Shown piece by piece: positions 34,230 to 43,016 of a stretch of DNA of 64,000 bases (positions are counted from its first letter, which is position 1; every line of letters starts with the position of its first letter). A program made the translations under genes and the position numbers. The notes below the pieces were generated by a model. That model saw nothing but the letters and a program-made list of their open reading frames with translations, ran no database searches and had not been told where the DNA came from. The DNA is from Achromobacter deleyi (GTDB taxonomy: Bacteria > Pseudomonadota > Gammaproteobacteria > Burkholderiales > Burkholderiaceae_B): positions 5,766,001 through 5,830,000 of the forward strand of contig NZ_CP065997.1 in the NCBI RefSeq assembly GCF_016127315.1, read 5' to 3'.

Positions 34230-34835
34230 CTAGCGCTGGCGCACGCCTTCCAGGAACATGTCGGTGATGAAGTCGGCCAGGGCCTCGCGCTGCGCGGCGT
34301 CGGGCGCCTGGCGCGTGAAACGCTCGATCACCCCCATGAACGCGTGCGACAGCCACTCGGGCGGGATGTCCTTGCGGAACACGCCGGCGCGCTGGTCGAT
34401 GCGCACGTTCTCGGAGATCATCTCGACCAGCTCGTCCTTGAGCGCCTCGGCCGCGTCGACCTGGAAAAAGCCGATGCGGGTCAGGTTGGGATCCTCCTGC
34501 AGGATGCCCAGCCAGTTGCTCACGCCGCGGCGCACGCGCACCTCGACCGGCAGGTCCTGCTGGTCGTCGGACCCGCGAGCGCGGCAGACTTCCTGCCGCA
34601 GCCGCTGCGCGAACATGCCCACGAGCTCGTCGTAGGCCGCCTGCTTGCCGGCGAAATATTGGTAAAAGACGGGTTGCGTGACGCCCGCGCGGGCGACAAT
34701 ATCGCTGATCCGGGTGTGCTGGAACCCGCGCTCGGCGAACTCCGCCGCCGCGACTTCCAGAAGTTGCAACCGGGTGCGCTCACCTTTCGTCAAACGCTTT
34801 TCTTGCGGTACAGATGGGGGTAGTGCCGTCGTCAT
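34230..34835 (-). CDS. TetR-family transcriptional regulator
   Basis: 201 residues. Helix-turn-helix TRISDIVARAGVTQPVFYQYF near residues 45-65; C-terminal helices with GVIERFTRQAPDA near the end. Ligand and targets unknown. It is divergent from a small lipoprotein gene with only 61 bases between starts, so autoregulation together with that gene is possible. Confidence 0.88.
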   Translation of the reverse strand: MTTALPPSVPQEKRLTKGERTRLQLLEVAAAEFAERGFQHTRISDIVARAGVTQPVFYQYFAGKQAAYDELVGMFAQRLRQEVCRARGSDDQQDLPVEVRVRRGVSNWLGILQEDPNLTRIGFFQVDAAEALKDELVEMISENVRIDQRAGVFRKDIPPEWLSHAFMGVIERFTRQAPDAAQREALADFITDMFLEGVRQR

Positions 34836-34868
34836 CGCGTGAAAATACTATCCTTCCAGTCTTTTTGC

Positions 34869-34887
34869 CATACATTCCTGCATACAT
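34869..34887. repeat. Direct repeat CATACAT in the divergent TetR/lipoprotein region
   Basis: CATACAT at 34869-34875 and 34881-34887, 12 bases apart, immediately ahead of the lipoprotein start. Could be part of a regulator site; no further support. Confidence 0.3.
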
Positions 34888-34896
34888 AGAATCCCG

Positions 34897-35367
34897 ATGC
34901 CCCGACTGTCGCGCCCGCTCCACGCTTTCTGCGCCGCCGCGCTCCTGTCGGCCCTGCCGGGCTGTGTACCTTACCCCACTTATAAGACCCTGCAGCCGCG
35001 CGCGGCCATCACCGTGCAGGACGAGGTCGGGCAGCCGCTGGCCGACGCCCGCGTAGTGCTGATCGCCGGCGCCTATCCCTACGGCTACGACCGCTTCCGC
35101 GTCGAACAGCGCACCGGCGCCGACGGCCACGCCGGCTTCGAGGCGCGCCACGAATGGCGCGTCGAAGTGCTGGCGATTCACGGCGCGGAGATCTTCTTCT
35201 GGAACTGGTGCGTGGAAAAGCCCGGCTACGAGACCTACGCCACCCAGGACCGCAATGCCGACGCCTTCGACCCCAAGCCGGTCGTGCGCCTCAAGCCCGG
35301 CACGTCGCAAACTTGCGACAACCCCAATGGCTCGCCGTTCATGCGCGAGACGCGCCCAAGCCCCTGA
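34897..35367 (+). CDS. Small secreted lipoprotein with a carboxypeptidase-regulatory-like beta-sandwich
   Basis: 156 residues. Signal peptide with lipobox LSALPGC (Cys26), so anchored in the envelope. The rest (ITVQDEVGQPLADARVVLIAG, GADGHAGFEARHEWRVEVL) looks like the peptidase-regulatory-like beta fold common in envelope proteins. No enzymatic motif is seen. Its neighbours do not explain it. Unknown function. Confidence 0.75.
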   Translation: MPRLSRPLHAFCAAALLSALPGCVPYPTYKTLQPRAAITVQDEVGQPLADARVVLIAGAYPYGYDRFRVEQRTGADGHAGFEARHEWRVEVLAIHGAEIFFWNWCVEKPGYETYATQDRNADAFDPKPVVRLKPGTSQTCDNPNGSPFMRETRPSP

Positions 35368-35391
35368 AATCACTTGAAATCTTCGTAAATC

Positions 35392-35397
35392 TTGACA
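35392..35397 (+). promoter_or_regulatory. Perfect -35 hexamer TTGACA upstream of the Gly/His/Pro-rich gene
   Basis: TTGACA at 35392-35397, 85 bases ahead of the ATG at 35482. A convincing -10 at 16-18 bases is missing; TACAGT (35421) is 23 bases away. Weak evidence for a promoter. Confidence 0.25.
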
Positions 35398-35481
35398 CAA
35401 CTATTGCGCCGCCGCGGCGTTACAGTACGGTATCGCCGGTCGCCGCAACACGTGGACGCCCGGCGGCTCAGGAGCAAGATC

Positions 35482-36006
35482 ATGAAGCGGTTTACAGGTC
35501 GTATGGTCGGCGTCGCGCTGGCACTGGCCTTGGCAAGTTCCCCCGCGCTGGCGGGCGGGTATCGTGGCGGTTATCACCATCACCACGGCGGTGGCGGCGG
35601 CAACGGCTGGTGGATTGGCGGCGCGGTCGCGCTGGCGGCCACCGGGCTGATCCTGGCGGCCAATAATTCCGGCCCCAGCTACGTGCAGACCGGCGTCTAC
35701 GCGCCGGGCGTGGCCTACTACAGTCCGCCGGTGTATGCGGCGCCCGTCTACGAAGCCCCGCCGGTCTATGCCGCGCCCCCGGTCTACCAGGCCCCGCCGG
35801 CCCAGTACGCCCCGGTGCAGTACGAGCCGGCCCCGCCGGTCAACCGGGCGCAGGCCAGCGCCTCGACCGACTGCCAGCGCTGGGCCATGAACCAGAGCGG
35901 CTACGACCCGGCGACCATTTCGCAATGGACCACGCAGGTGATGGTGGATACCTACAACCACGCGCTGGATTCGTGCATGAACAGCCGCGGCTACCGCGCC
36001 AACTGA
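35482..36006 (+). CDS. Secreted Gly/His/Pro/Tyr-rich protein with YxAPP repeats
   Basis: 174 residues. Signal peptide MKRFTGRMVGVALALALASSP-type (cleavage near ALAGG), then a Gly/His tract (HHHHGGGGGNGWW), a hydrophobic segment (GGAVALAATGLILAA), a repeat region (PPVYAAPVYEAPPVYAAPP) and a Cys-containing C-terminal part (STDCQRWAMNQSGYDP, SCMNSRGYRAN). Surface or cell-wall-associated role is inferred; the tail resembles small secreted proteins of unknown function. Metal binding by the His run is possible but not shown. ATG 35482 has AGGAGC upstream. Confidence 0.8.
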   Translation: MKRFTGRMVGVALALALASSPALAGGYRGGYHHHHGGGGGNGWWIGGAVALAATGLILAANNSGPSYVQTGVYAPGVAYYSPPVYAAPVYEAPPVYAAPPVYQAPPAQYAPVQYEPAPPVNRAQASASTDCQRWAMNQSGYDPATISQWTTQVMVDTYNHALDSCMNSRGYRAN

Positions 36007-36024
36007 CCGGCGCCGCGTCACATC

Positions 36025-36064
36025 AAGGGAGGGTTCCGCGAGGAGGCCCTCCCTTCTGCTTTTC
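36025..36064 (+). terminator. Intrinsic terminator after the Gly/His/Pro-rich gene
   Basis: AAGGGAGGG (36025-36033) pairs with CCCTCCCTT (36047-36055), followed by CTGCTTTT. A 9-bp stem plus short T-run on the plus strand, 18 bases beyond the stop. Confidence 0.7.
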
Positions 36065-36088
36065 AGGCGCCGAAAAACGAAGCGCGCC

Positions 36089-36415
36089 TCAAGCGCGGCG
36101 GCCGCCCCAGCCACGCCAGGCGAAGAACGCCCCCGCCGCCAGCGCCAGCACGGCCGGCAGCACCCACACGAAGCCGCTGTCGGTATAGACGACCCCGTCG
36201 ACCGGATCGTAGTAGCGCCCCAGTTCGTTGAACTCCCACTTCAGGTACTGCTCGTACCAGAGCCAGAAGAAGAACGCCGACAGCGCCAGCGACACCCCCG
36301 CGCCCGCTCGCGCCAGCAGCCGGCCACGGCCGGTGCCGGCGATCAGGCGCCAGGCCGTCAGCACGCCGGCCGCCACGGCCACCAGCACCAGCCAATCGCC
36401 GACGTTAAAGCCCAT
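36089..36415 (-). CDS. Small two- to three-helix membrane protein
   Basis: 108 residues with hydrophobic helices (DWLVLVAVAAGVLTAW, LALSAFFFWLWYEQYL, VWVLPAVLALAAGAFFAW). Not recognised as a named family. Its start overlaps the end of the DUF523 gene by 11 bases, so the two are probably cotranscribed and translationally coupled. Confidence 0.6.
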   Translation of the reverse strand: MGFNVGDWLVLVAVAAGVLTAWRLIAGTGRGRLLARAGAGVSLALSAFFFWLWYEQYLKWEFNELGRYYDPVDGVVYTDSGFVWVLPAVLALAAGAFFAWRGWGGRRA

Positions 36416-36911
36416 CGCCCGCCTCCAGCCGCGCCAGCCAGGCGGCGGCTTCCGTCCATTGCCATTCGCTGAAGACGCGCACCCCGGCATCCCCCAGCAA
36501 TTGCGCGGCCACGCCCACGCCCGGCTGCTTCTGGCCCGAGAAATGGCCATCGTAGACATAGCCACTGCCACAGGACGGGCTGCCTTCCTTGAGCACCGCG
36601 ATGCGGATGCCGCGCTCGCGCGCCGCGGCCAGCGCCAGCTGCGCGCCGTGGACGAACGGCACCGTGGCGTCCTCGCCCGACACCGCGATCACCCGCGCGC
36701 GGCCGCCCAGCACGGCGGCGGCATCGGCGCCCGGCTCGATCTCGGCCGGAGGACGCGGGATCGGCATGCCGCCCGCCACCTCCGGACAGACCGACACGAC
36801 CCGCCCCTCATCGCGCCAGCGGGCCAGCACCTCGTGGTCGCGCGGCGCGGAACGGCCGTCGTAACGCACGGGGTGGCCCAACAGACAGGCGCTGATCAGA
36901 ACGTATTGCAT
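36405..36911 (-). CDS. DUF523 family protein
   Basis: 168 residues with the DUF523 features: ISACLLGHPVRYDG at the N-terminus, CPEVAGGMPIPRPPAEI in the middle and KEGSPSCGSGYVYDG near 125, including three conserved Cys. Function is not established; a Cys-metal or redox role has been suggested for the family. Starts at ATG 36911 and is followed by the small membrane protein gene with overlap. Confidence 0.88.
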   Translation of the reverse strand: MQYVLISACLLGHPVRYDGRSAPRDHEVLARWRDEGRVVSVCPEVAGGMPIPRPPAEIEPGADAAAVLGGRARVIAVSGEDATVPFVHGAQLALAAARERGIRIAVLKEGSPSCGSGYVYDGHFSGQKQPGVGVAAQLLGDAGVRVFSEWQWTEAAAWLARLEAGDGL

Positions 36912-36964
36912 GTGAACCAGAACTCCCGGAGCCAGTATGCCGCTCCATTGAATGCCGCCAGGGC

Positions 36965-37654
36965 CTAGACCACGGCGCCGAACAAGGCGCCGACGCCGGC
37001 CGTCACCGCCATCGCCAGCGCGCCCAATATCGTCACGCGCAGCGCCGCCGGCCCCTTGGGCGCGCCCCCGGCGCCTGCCGCCAGGGCACCCAGACAGGCC
37101 AGACAGGCGACCGACGCGCCGATCACCCAACCGATCAGGTGCGGCACCGGCACCACCGCGGCCACCACCAGCGGCAGCGCGGCGCCGCCGGCGAACGAGG
37201 CGGCCGAGGCCACCGCCGCCTGCACCGGCCGGGCGCGGTTGTGGATCGAGATGCCGAGCTCGTCGCGGGCATGGGCATCGAGCGCATCATGGCGCGTCAG
37301 TTGCCGCGCGACCTGTTCGGCCAGGTCGCGCGACAGGCCGCGGCCGACGTAGATCTCGACCAGTTCCTCGAGCTCTTCGCCCGAGTTGCGCTTGAGCGAG
37401 CGCTGCTCCAGCCGCAGGTCGGCGGCCTCGGTGTCGGCCTGTGACCGTACCGAGACGTATTCGCCCGCGGCCATCGACAACGCGCCGGCCACCAGGCCGG
37501 CCAGGCCCGAGGTCAGCACCGCCGCGTGGCCGGCCTGCGCCGCCGCCACGCCGGTGATGAGGCTGGCGGTCGAGACGATGCCGTCATTGGCGCCGAGCAC
37601 GGCCGCGCGCAGCCAGTTGCTGCGGAAAATCCGGTGATGTTCTTTGGAAGGCAT
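36965..37654 (-). CDS. VIT-family (Ccc1/VIT1-like) iron/manganese transporter
   Basis: 229 residues. The VIT signature GANDGIVSTASLITGVAAA near 25-45, a Glu-rich metal-binding loop between TM2 and TM3 (RSLKRNSGEELEELVEIY, VARQLTRHDALDAHARDE) and five membrane helices. The family moves Fe2+ or Mn2+ out of the cytosol. ATG 37654 is preferred to an in-frame TTG at 37672. Independent of the thioesterase gene just upstream, from which it is separated by a strong hairpin. Confidence 0.88.
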   Translation of the reverse strand: MPSKEHHRIFRSNWLRAAVLGANDGIVSTASLITGVAAAQAGHAAVLTSGLAGLVAGALSMAAGEYVSVRSQADTEAADLRLEQRSLKRNSGEELEELVEIYVGRGLSRDLAEQVARQLTRHDALDAHARDELGISIHNRARPVQAAVASAASFAGGAALPLVVAAVVPVPHLIGWVIGASVACLACLGALAAGAGGAPKGPAALRVTILGALAMAVTAGVGALFGAVV

Positions 37655-37683
37655 TACCGAAGACCTGTTCAAGGCGCGACAAG

Positions 37684-37709
37684 GCTTGCGGCGGACGACC
37701 GCCGCAAGC
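37684..37709 (-). terminator. Perfect 11-bp hairpin behind the thioesterase gene
   Basis: GCTTGCGGCGG (37684-37694), loop ACGA, CCGCCGCAAGC (37699-37709), right after the thioesterase stop. On the minus strand CCTTGTCG follows, so a moderately good terminator of the isobutyryl-CoA operon. Confidence 0.6.
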
Positions 37710-37712
37710 GGA

Positions 37713-38150
37713 TCAACGCGGCGTCACGCGCACCGCGGTCAGCAAGCCTATCACGCAAAGCGTGGCCTGTTCGCCCTCATAGGCGTGGACTTCGACCTGG
37801 CAGATCGACAGGCGCTTGCCGGGTTTGACCACGCGGCCGCTGGCCACGTAGCGCTCGCCCTTGGCGGGCGCCAGGAAGTTCATCTTGAACTCCGAGGTCA
37901 GCACGTCCTCGCCCGGCTGGAACAGGCTGAAGGCGGCGTAGCCGCCGGCCGAATCGGCGATGGTGGTGGAGATGCCGGCGTGCAGGAAGCCGTTCTGCTG
38001 GCACAGGTCCGCGCGGTACGGCAGGACGATGTCCACCCTGCCCGGCTCGACCACGTCCAGGCTGGCGCCGAGCAGCCGCATGATGCTCTGCCGCTCGAAG
38101 CTCGCCTGGACCCGCCCGGCCGGATCGACACAAGTGGCGGGCGTGGCCAT
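37713..38150 (-). CDS. PaaI/hotdog-fold thioesterase
   Basis: 145 residues with a hotdog fold. Conserved elements: CQQNGFLHAGISTTIADSAGGYAA (putative catalytic Asp in the ADSAGG stretch) and LAPAKGERYVASGRVVKPGK. It hydrolyses acyl-CoA thioesters in the cytosol. It follows the dehydrogenase gene after one base, so it belongs to the branched-chain acyl-CoA operon and may remove stalled CoA intermediates. Confidence 0.85.
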   Translation of the reverse strand: MATPATCVDPAGRVQASFERQSIMRLLGASLDVVEPGRVDIVLPYRADLCQQNGFLHAGISTTIADSAGGYAAFSLFQPGEDVLTSEFKMNFLAPAKGERYVASGRVVKPGKRLSICQVEVHAYEGEQATLCVIGLLTAVRVTPR

Positions 38151-38151
38151 G

Positions 38152-39042
38152 TCAGTCCTGTTCGCGCTTGACCAGGTTGACGATGCTGGAGAAGTCCAGC
38201 CGGCCGGAACCGCCGGCGCTGTGCAGCGAATACAGGTTGCGCGCCAGTTCGCCCAGCGGGATCGAGGCGCGCGCCGACAGCGCCGCCTCGGCCGCCAGGC
38301 CCAGGTCCTTGAGCATCAGGTCGACGCCGAAGCCGCCCGCGTAGCCCTTGGAGGCCGGCGCATGCTCCATCACGCCGGGCCACGGGTTGTACAGCTCGGT
38401 GGCCCAGTTGCGGCCCGAGCTCTTGGCGATGATGTCCGACAGCACCTTGGGATCGAGGCCGTTGGCCACGCCCAGCGCCAGCGCCTCGGAGGTGCCGGCC
38501 ATGAGGATGCCGAGCAGCATGTTGTTGCAGATCTTGGCGACCTGGCCAGCGCCCGCGGGGCCGGCGTGGAAGATGTTCTTGCCCATCTTTTCCAGCACCG
38601 GGCGGGCCCGCTCCAGCGCGGCGGGCTGGCCGCCGACGATGAAGGTCAGCGTGCCGGCGGCGGCGCCGCCGGTGCCGCCCGAGACCGGCGCGTCGATCAT
38701 GGCGATGCCGCGCACCTCGGCCGCCTGGGCCACCTTGCGGGCCGAGTCCGGCGCGATGGTGCTGCACTCGATGACGAGCGCGCTGGCCGGGATCTTGCCC
38801 AGCAGGTCCTGGTCCAGGTACAGGCCTTCGACGTGCTTGCTGGCCGGCAGCATCGAGATCACCACCTCGGCGCCCTTGACCGCCTCGGCGGCCGACGCCG
38901 CCGACTTGGCGCCCGCATCGGTCAAGACCTTGACCGCCGCCGGCACCAGGTCGAAGACCGTCAGGCTGTGGCCGGCCTTGACCAGATTCAGCGCCATGGG
39001 CGAACCCATGTTGCCCAAACCGATAAACGCGATACTGCTCAT
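38152..39042 (-). CDS. mmsB: 3-hydroxyisobutyrate dehydrogenase
   Basis: 296 residues. Rossmann motif IGLGNMGSPMALNL at the N-terminus, substrate-site stretch DAPVSGGTGGAAAGTLT near 125 and catalytic Lys in GAGQVAKICNNML near 170. It oxidises 3-hydroxyisobutyrate to methylmalonate semialdehyde with NAD in valine breakdown. Preceded by HIBYL-CoA hydrolase and isobutyryl-CoA dehydrogenase genes, which supports this substrate over other beta-hydroxyacids. No mmsA gene in the window. Confidence 0.92.
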   Translation of the reverse strand: MSSIAFIGLGNMGSPMALNLVKAGHSLTVFDLVPAAVKVLTDAGAKSAASAAEAVKGAEVVISMLPASKHVEGLYLDQDLLGKIPASALVIECSTIAPDSARKVAQAAEVRGIAMIDAPVSGGTGGAAAGTLTFIVGGQPAALERARPVLEKMGKNIFHAGPAGAGQVAKICNNMLLGILMAGTSEALALGVANGLDPKVLSDIIAKSSGRNWATELYNPWPGVMEHAPASKGYAGGFGVDLMLKDLGLAAEAALSARASIPLGELARNLYSLHSAGGSGRLDFSSIVNLVKREQD

Positions 39043-39122
39043 GATGTCCTGTCTCCTGTTGCTATTGCTGTAGGTGTGAAATCAGTGTTGCGACGCGATG
39101 CCGGCCCGCTCTGCGGCGGACG

Positions 39123-40294
<1,172 letters not shown>

Positions 40295-40298
<4 letters not shown>

Positions 40299-41449
40299 CT
40301 TATGTCGGCTCCTTTTTCCAACAATTGGCGGGCAATGATCACGCGCATGATCTCGTTGGTGCCCTCCAGTATCTGATGTACGCGAGTATCGCGCACCAGA
40401 CGCTCCAAGGGATAGTCCCGCAGGTATCCATAGCCGCCGTGGATCTGCTGGGCGTCCAGGCAGATCTGGAAGCCCATGTCGGTGGCGAAGCGCTTGGCCA
40501 TCGCGCAGTAGGTGGCCGCGTCGGGCGCGCCCGCGTCCAGCTTGCAGGCCGCCAGCCGCACCATCTGGCGCGCCGCGACCAGGTGGGTGGCCATGTCGGC
40601 CAGCTTGAACTGCAGCGCCTGGAATTCCGCCAGGCGGCGGTTGAACTGGCGCCGCTCGTCCATGTAGCGGCGGGCCGCGTCCAGCGCGCCCTGGGCCGCG
40701 CCGACCGAGCAGGTGCCGATGTTGATGCGGCCGCCGTCCAGGCCCTTCATGGCGATCTTGAAGCCCTCGCCCTCCTCGCCCAGCAGGTTGCTGGCCGGCA
40801 CGCGCACGTTCTCGAACACAATCGGACGGGTGGACTGGCTGTTCCAGCCCATTTTTTCTTCCTTGCGGCCGTAGCTGATGCCCTCGCTGTCGGCCGGGAC
40901 CGCAAACGCGCTGATGCCGCTCGCGCCTTCGCCGCCGCTGCGCGCCATCACCACCAGCAGGTCGGTGTCGCCGCCGCCCGAGATGAAGGCCTTGGCGCCG
41001 TTGAGCACGTAGTGGTCGCCCTGGCGCTGCGCCCGGGTCGAGAGCGAGGCGGCGTCGGAGCCGGCGCCCGGCTCGGTCAGGCAGTACGAGGCCAGCTTCT
41101 GGCCGCTGGCCAGCAACGGCCCCCAGGCCTCGCGCAGGGCCGGCTGGCCCCATTTGCCGACCATCCAGGTGGCCATGTTGTGAATCGTCAGGAACGCGGT
41201 GGTCGACGGGTCGACGGCGGCCATTTCCTCGAACACCAGGGTGGCGTCCAGGCGCGGCAGCCCCAGGCCGCCGATGTCCTCGCTGGCGTAGATGGCGCAG
41301 AAGCCCATCTCGCCGGCGCGCGCGAACGCCTCTTTGGGGAAGATGCCCTCGGCGTCCCAGTGCGCCGCGTGCGGCGCCAGTTCGCCTTCGGCGTAGTCGC
41401 GCGCGGCCTGCGCGAACGCGCGCTGCTCGTCGGTCAGTTCCAAGTCCAC
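40295..41449 (-). CDS. Acyl-CoA dehydrogenase, probable isobutyryl-CoA dehydrogenase
   Basis: 384 residues. FAD-binding TEPGAGSDAASL and the C-terminal catalytic Glu in QILEGTNEIMRVIIARQLL, as in short/branched-chain acyl-CoA dehydrogenases. Transfers electrons to ETF. Position at the head of an operon with HIBYL-CoA hydrolase and HIBADH points to isobutyryl-CoA (valine). A LiuR-like operator stands 80-100 bases upstream. Confidence 0.9.
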
Positions 41450-41532
41450 AGCCTGTCTCCTGATGTCATCGGTATTGTCTGTTGGCGTTGCTGCCGTCTC
41501 GTGAACGTCAGCCAGGTCATTTTGACATGACG

Positions 41533-41548
41533 TTGACGTAAACGTAAG
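41533..41548. promoter_or_regulatory. LiuR-like MerR operator upstream of the isobutyryl-CoA operon
   Basis: TTGACGTAAACGTAAG resembles the known LiuR sites of beta- and gamma-proteobacterial branched-chain and fatty-acid degradation operons. It is 84 bases upstream of the acyl-CoA dehydrogenase start. LiuR represses in the absence of branched-chain acyl-CoA intermediates. No liuR gene in the window. Confidence 0.6.
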
Positions 41549-41621
41549 GGTGCGGCGCCGTCAATGTTACGCCGGAAGGGCCGGCGTGATTTGTCCTGAT
41601 GATGACAATGTGGCGGCAGCC

Positions 41622-41641
41622 CGCGCCGCCCGGGCGGCGCG
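41622..41641. repeat. GC-rich perfect palindrome behind rnfH
   Basis: A 20-base perfect palindrome centred at 41631-41632, just beyond the rnfH stop and upstream of the acyl-CoA dehydrogenase control region. It can form a stable hairpin on either strand and may end the ratA-rnfH transcript; no T-run. Confidence 0.5.
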
Positions 41642-41657
41642 CGCCCGGGGCCGGCCG

Positions 41658-42005
41658 CTACAGCAGCCCGGCCGGTCGCACCCGCCCGTTGCGGGCGGTC
41701 TTGGCGCGCCGGTGCTCGGCGCGGCGGCGGCGCGATTCCTTGGGATCGAAGCTCAGGCCGCGATAGATCTCGACGCGGTCGCCGTCGGCCAGCGGCGTGG
41801 CGGCCTCGACGGCGCGGCCGAACACGCCCACGCCCCGCTCCCACGGCTGGACCACCGGAAAGGCCTGGGCGAAGCCGCTGGCGCGCAGGGCGTCGGCCAC
41901 GGTCGCGCCGGCCGGCAGGCGCAGCTCGCGCAGCCAGACCTGGGCGGACAAGGCATAACAGACCGAGACCTCGATCTGCCCGGCGGCGGACGGCTCATTC
42001 GCCAT
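41658..42005 (-). CDS. rnfH: RnfH family (ubiquitin-like fold) protein
   Basis: 115 residues. The RnfH/RatB signature is IEVSVCYALSAQVWLRELRL at the start, GATVADALRASG, VGVFGRAV and GDRVEIYRGLSFDPKESRRRRAE at the C-terminus. Beta-grasp fold; cellular role poorly known. It overlaps ratA by 11 bases, the conserved ratA-rnfH order seen in many proteobacteria next to smpB. Confidence 0.88.
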   Translation of the reverse strand: MANEPSAAGQIEVSVCYALSAQVWLRELRLPAGATVADALRASGFAQAFPVVQPWERGVGVFGRAVEAATPLADGDRVEIYRGLSFDPKESRRRRAEHRRAKTARNGRVRPAGLL

Positions 42006-42429
42006 ACTTGGCCTGCGCGCGCTTGGTGAAGGAATCAATGAAGCTGGTGGCGATGCGGTTGAACACCGGCCCCACCACCATCTCCAGCGCGCGGTTGGAA
42101 AAGGCGTATTCCATGGTGAACAGCACCTTGCAGGCATCCTCGGCCAGCGGCTGGAACTCCCAGTGCCCCACCAGGCTGGAGAAGGGGCCATCGACCAGTT
42201 CGAGGTCGATGCGGTCGGGGTAGACGTGCCGGTTGCGCGTGGAGAAACGCTGCTTCATGCCCGCGAAACTGATCAGGATGGACGCCTGCATGCCGTGCTC
42301 GTCGCGGCTCTGCACCTCGGCGCCGCCACACCACGGCATGAACTCGGGGTACTTTTCCACGTCGGCCACCAGGTCGAACATCTGGGCGGCGCTGTAGGGC
42401 ACCAGGACGGATCGCTGTACTTTGTGCAT
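41995..42429 (-). CDS. ratA: RatA-like START-domain protein (coenzyme Q-binding/ribosome-associated)
   Basis: 144 residues. Polyketide cyclase/START-type fold (VPYSAAQMFDLVADVEKYPEFMPWC, VGPVFNRIATSFIDSFTKRA). E. coli RatA was reported to block 70S assembly; homologues bind coenzyme Q (Coq10-like). Translationally coupled to rnfH and divergent from smpB, the standard arrangement. Confidence 0.9.
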   Translation of the reverse strand: MHKVQRSVLVPYSAAQMFDLVADVEKYPEFMPWCGGAEVQSRDEHGMQASILISFAGMKQRFSTRNRHVYPDRIDLELVDGPFSSLVGHWEFQPLAEDACKVLFTMEYAFSNRALEMVVGPVFNRIATSFIDSFTKRAQAKYGE

Positions 42430-42533
42430 CGACTATCGCAAATGGCTAGAATGATAGGATTTTACCGGCACTGCGCCGCCGGGGCGCAAACGAGCACAAA
42501 CGAAGAACAAACGGGCATATTGGGCCCCACAAG

Positions 42534-43001
42534 ATGAGCATTATCGATAACCGCAAGGCCACGCACGACTATTTCATCGAAGACCGCTACGAAGCCGGCC
42601 TGGTTCTCCAGGGCTGGGAAGTCAAGGCGATCCGCGATGGCCGCGTGCAGCTCAAGGAAAGCTACGTCATCGTGCGCGACGGCGAACTTTACCTGCTGGG
42701 CATGCACGTCAGCCCCCTGCCCACCGCGTCCACCCACATCCATCCGGACGCCATGCGCACCCGCAAGCTGCTGCTCAAGGCCGAGGAAATCAGCAAGCTG
42801 ATCGGCAAGGTCGAGCAGCGCGGCTATACGCTGGTGCCGCTCAACCTGCACTACAAGAACGGCCGCATCAAGCTCGATTTCGCCCTGGGTCGCGGCAAGA
42901 AGCTGTTCGACAAGCGCGACACGGCGCGCGAGAAGGACTGGCAGCGCGAGAAAGAACGCATCATGAAGCACGACACCCGCGCCTCGCGCAAGGACAGCTG
43001 A
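42534..43001 (+). CDS. smpB: SsrA-binding protein SmpB
   Basis: 155 residues. Conserved SmpB features: [20 protein letters not shown] at the start, [29 protein letters not shown] and a basic C-terminal tail ([18 protein letters not shown]). It binds tmRNA and rescues stalled ribosomes. The ssrA gene itself is not nearby. Divergent from ratA. Confidence 0.97.
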   Translation: MSIIDNRKATHDYFIEDRYEAGLVLQGWEVKAIRDGRVQLKESYVIVRDGELYLLGMHVSPLPTASTHIHPDAMRTRKLLLKAEEISKLIGKVEQRGYTLVPLNLHYKNGRIKLDFALGRGKKLFDKRDTAREKDWQREKERIMKHDTRASRKDS

Positions 43002-43016
43002 CCGCCCTTCGCGGCG

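Noticed and set aside
35720..35830. Tandem DNA repeat of the PPVY-coding units
   Set aside because: The units are similar in protein but the bases diverge and the spacing is irregular, so they are protein-level repeats.
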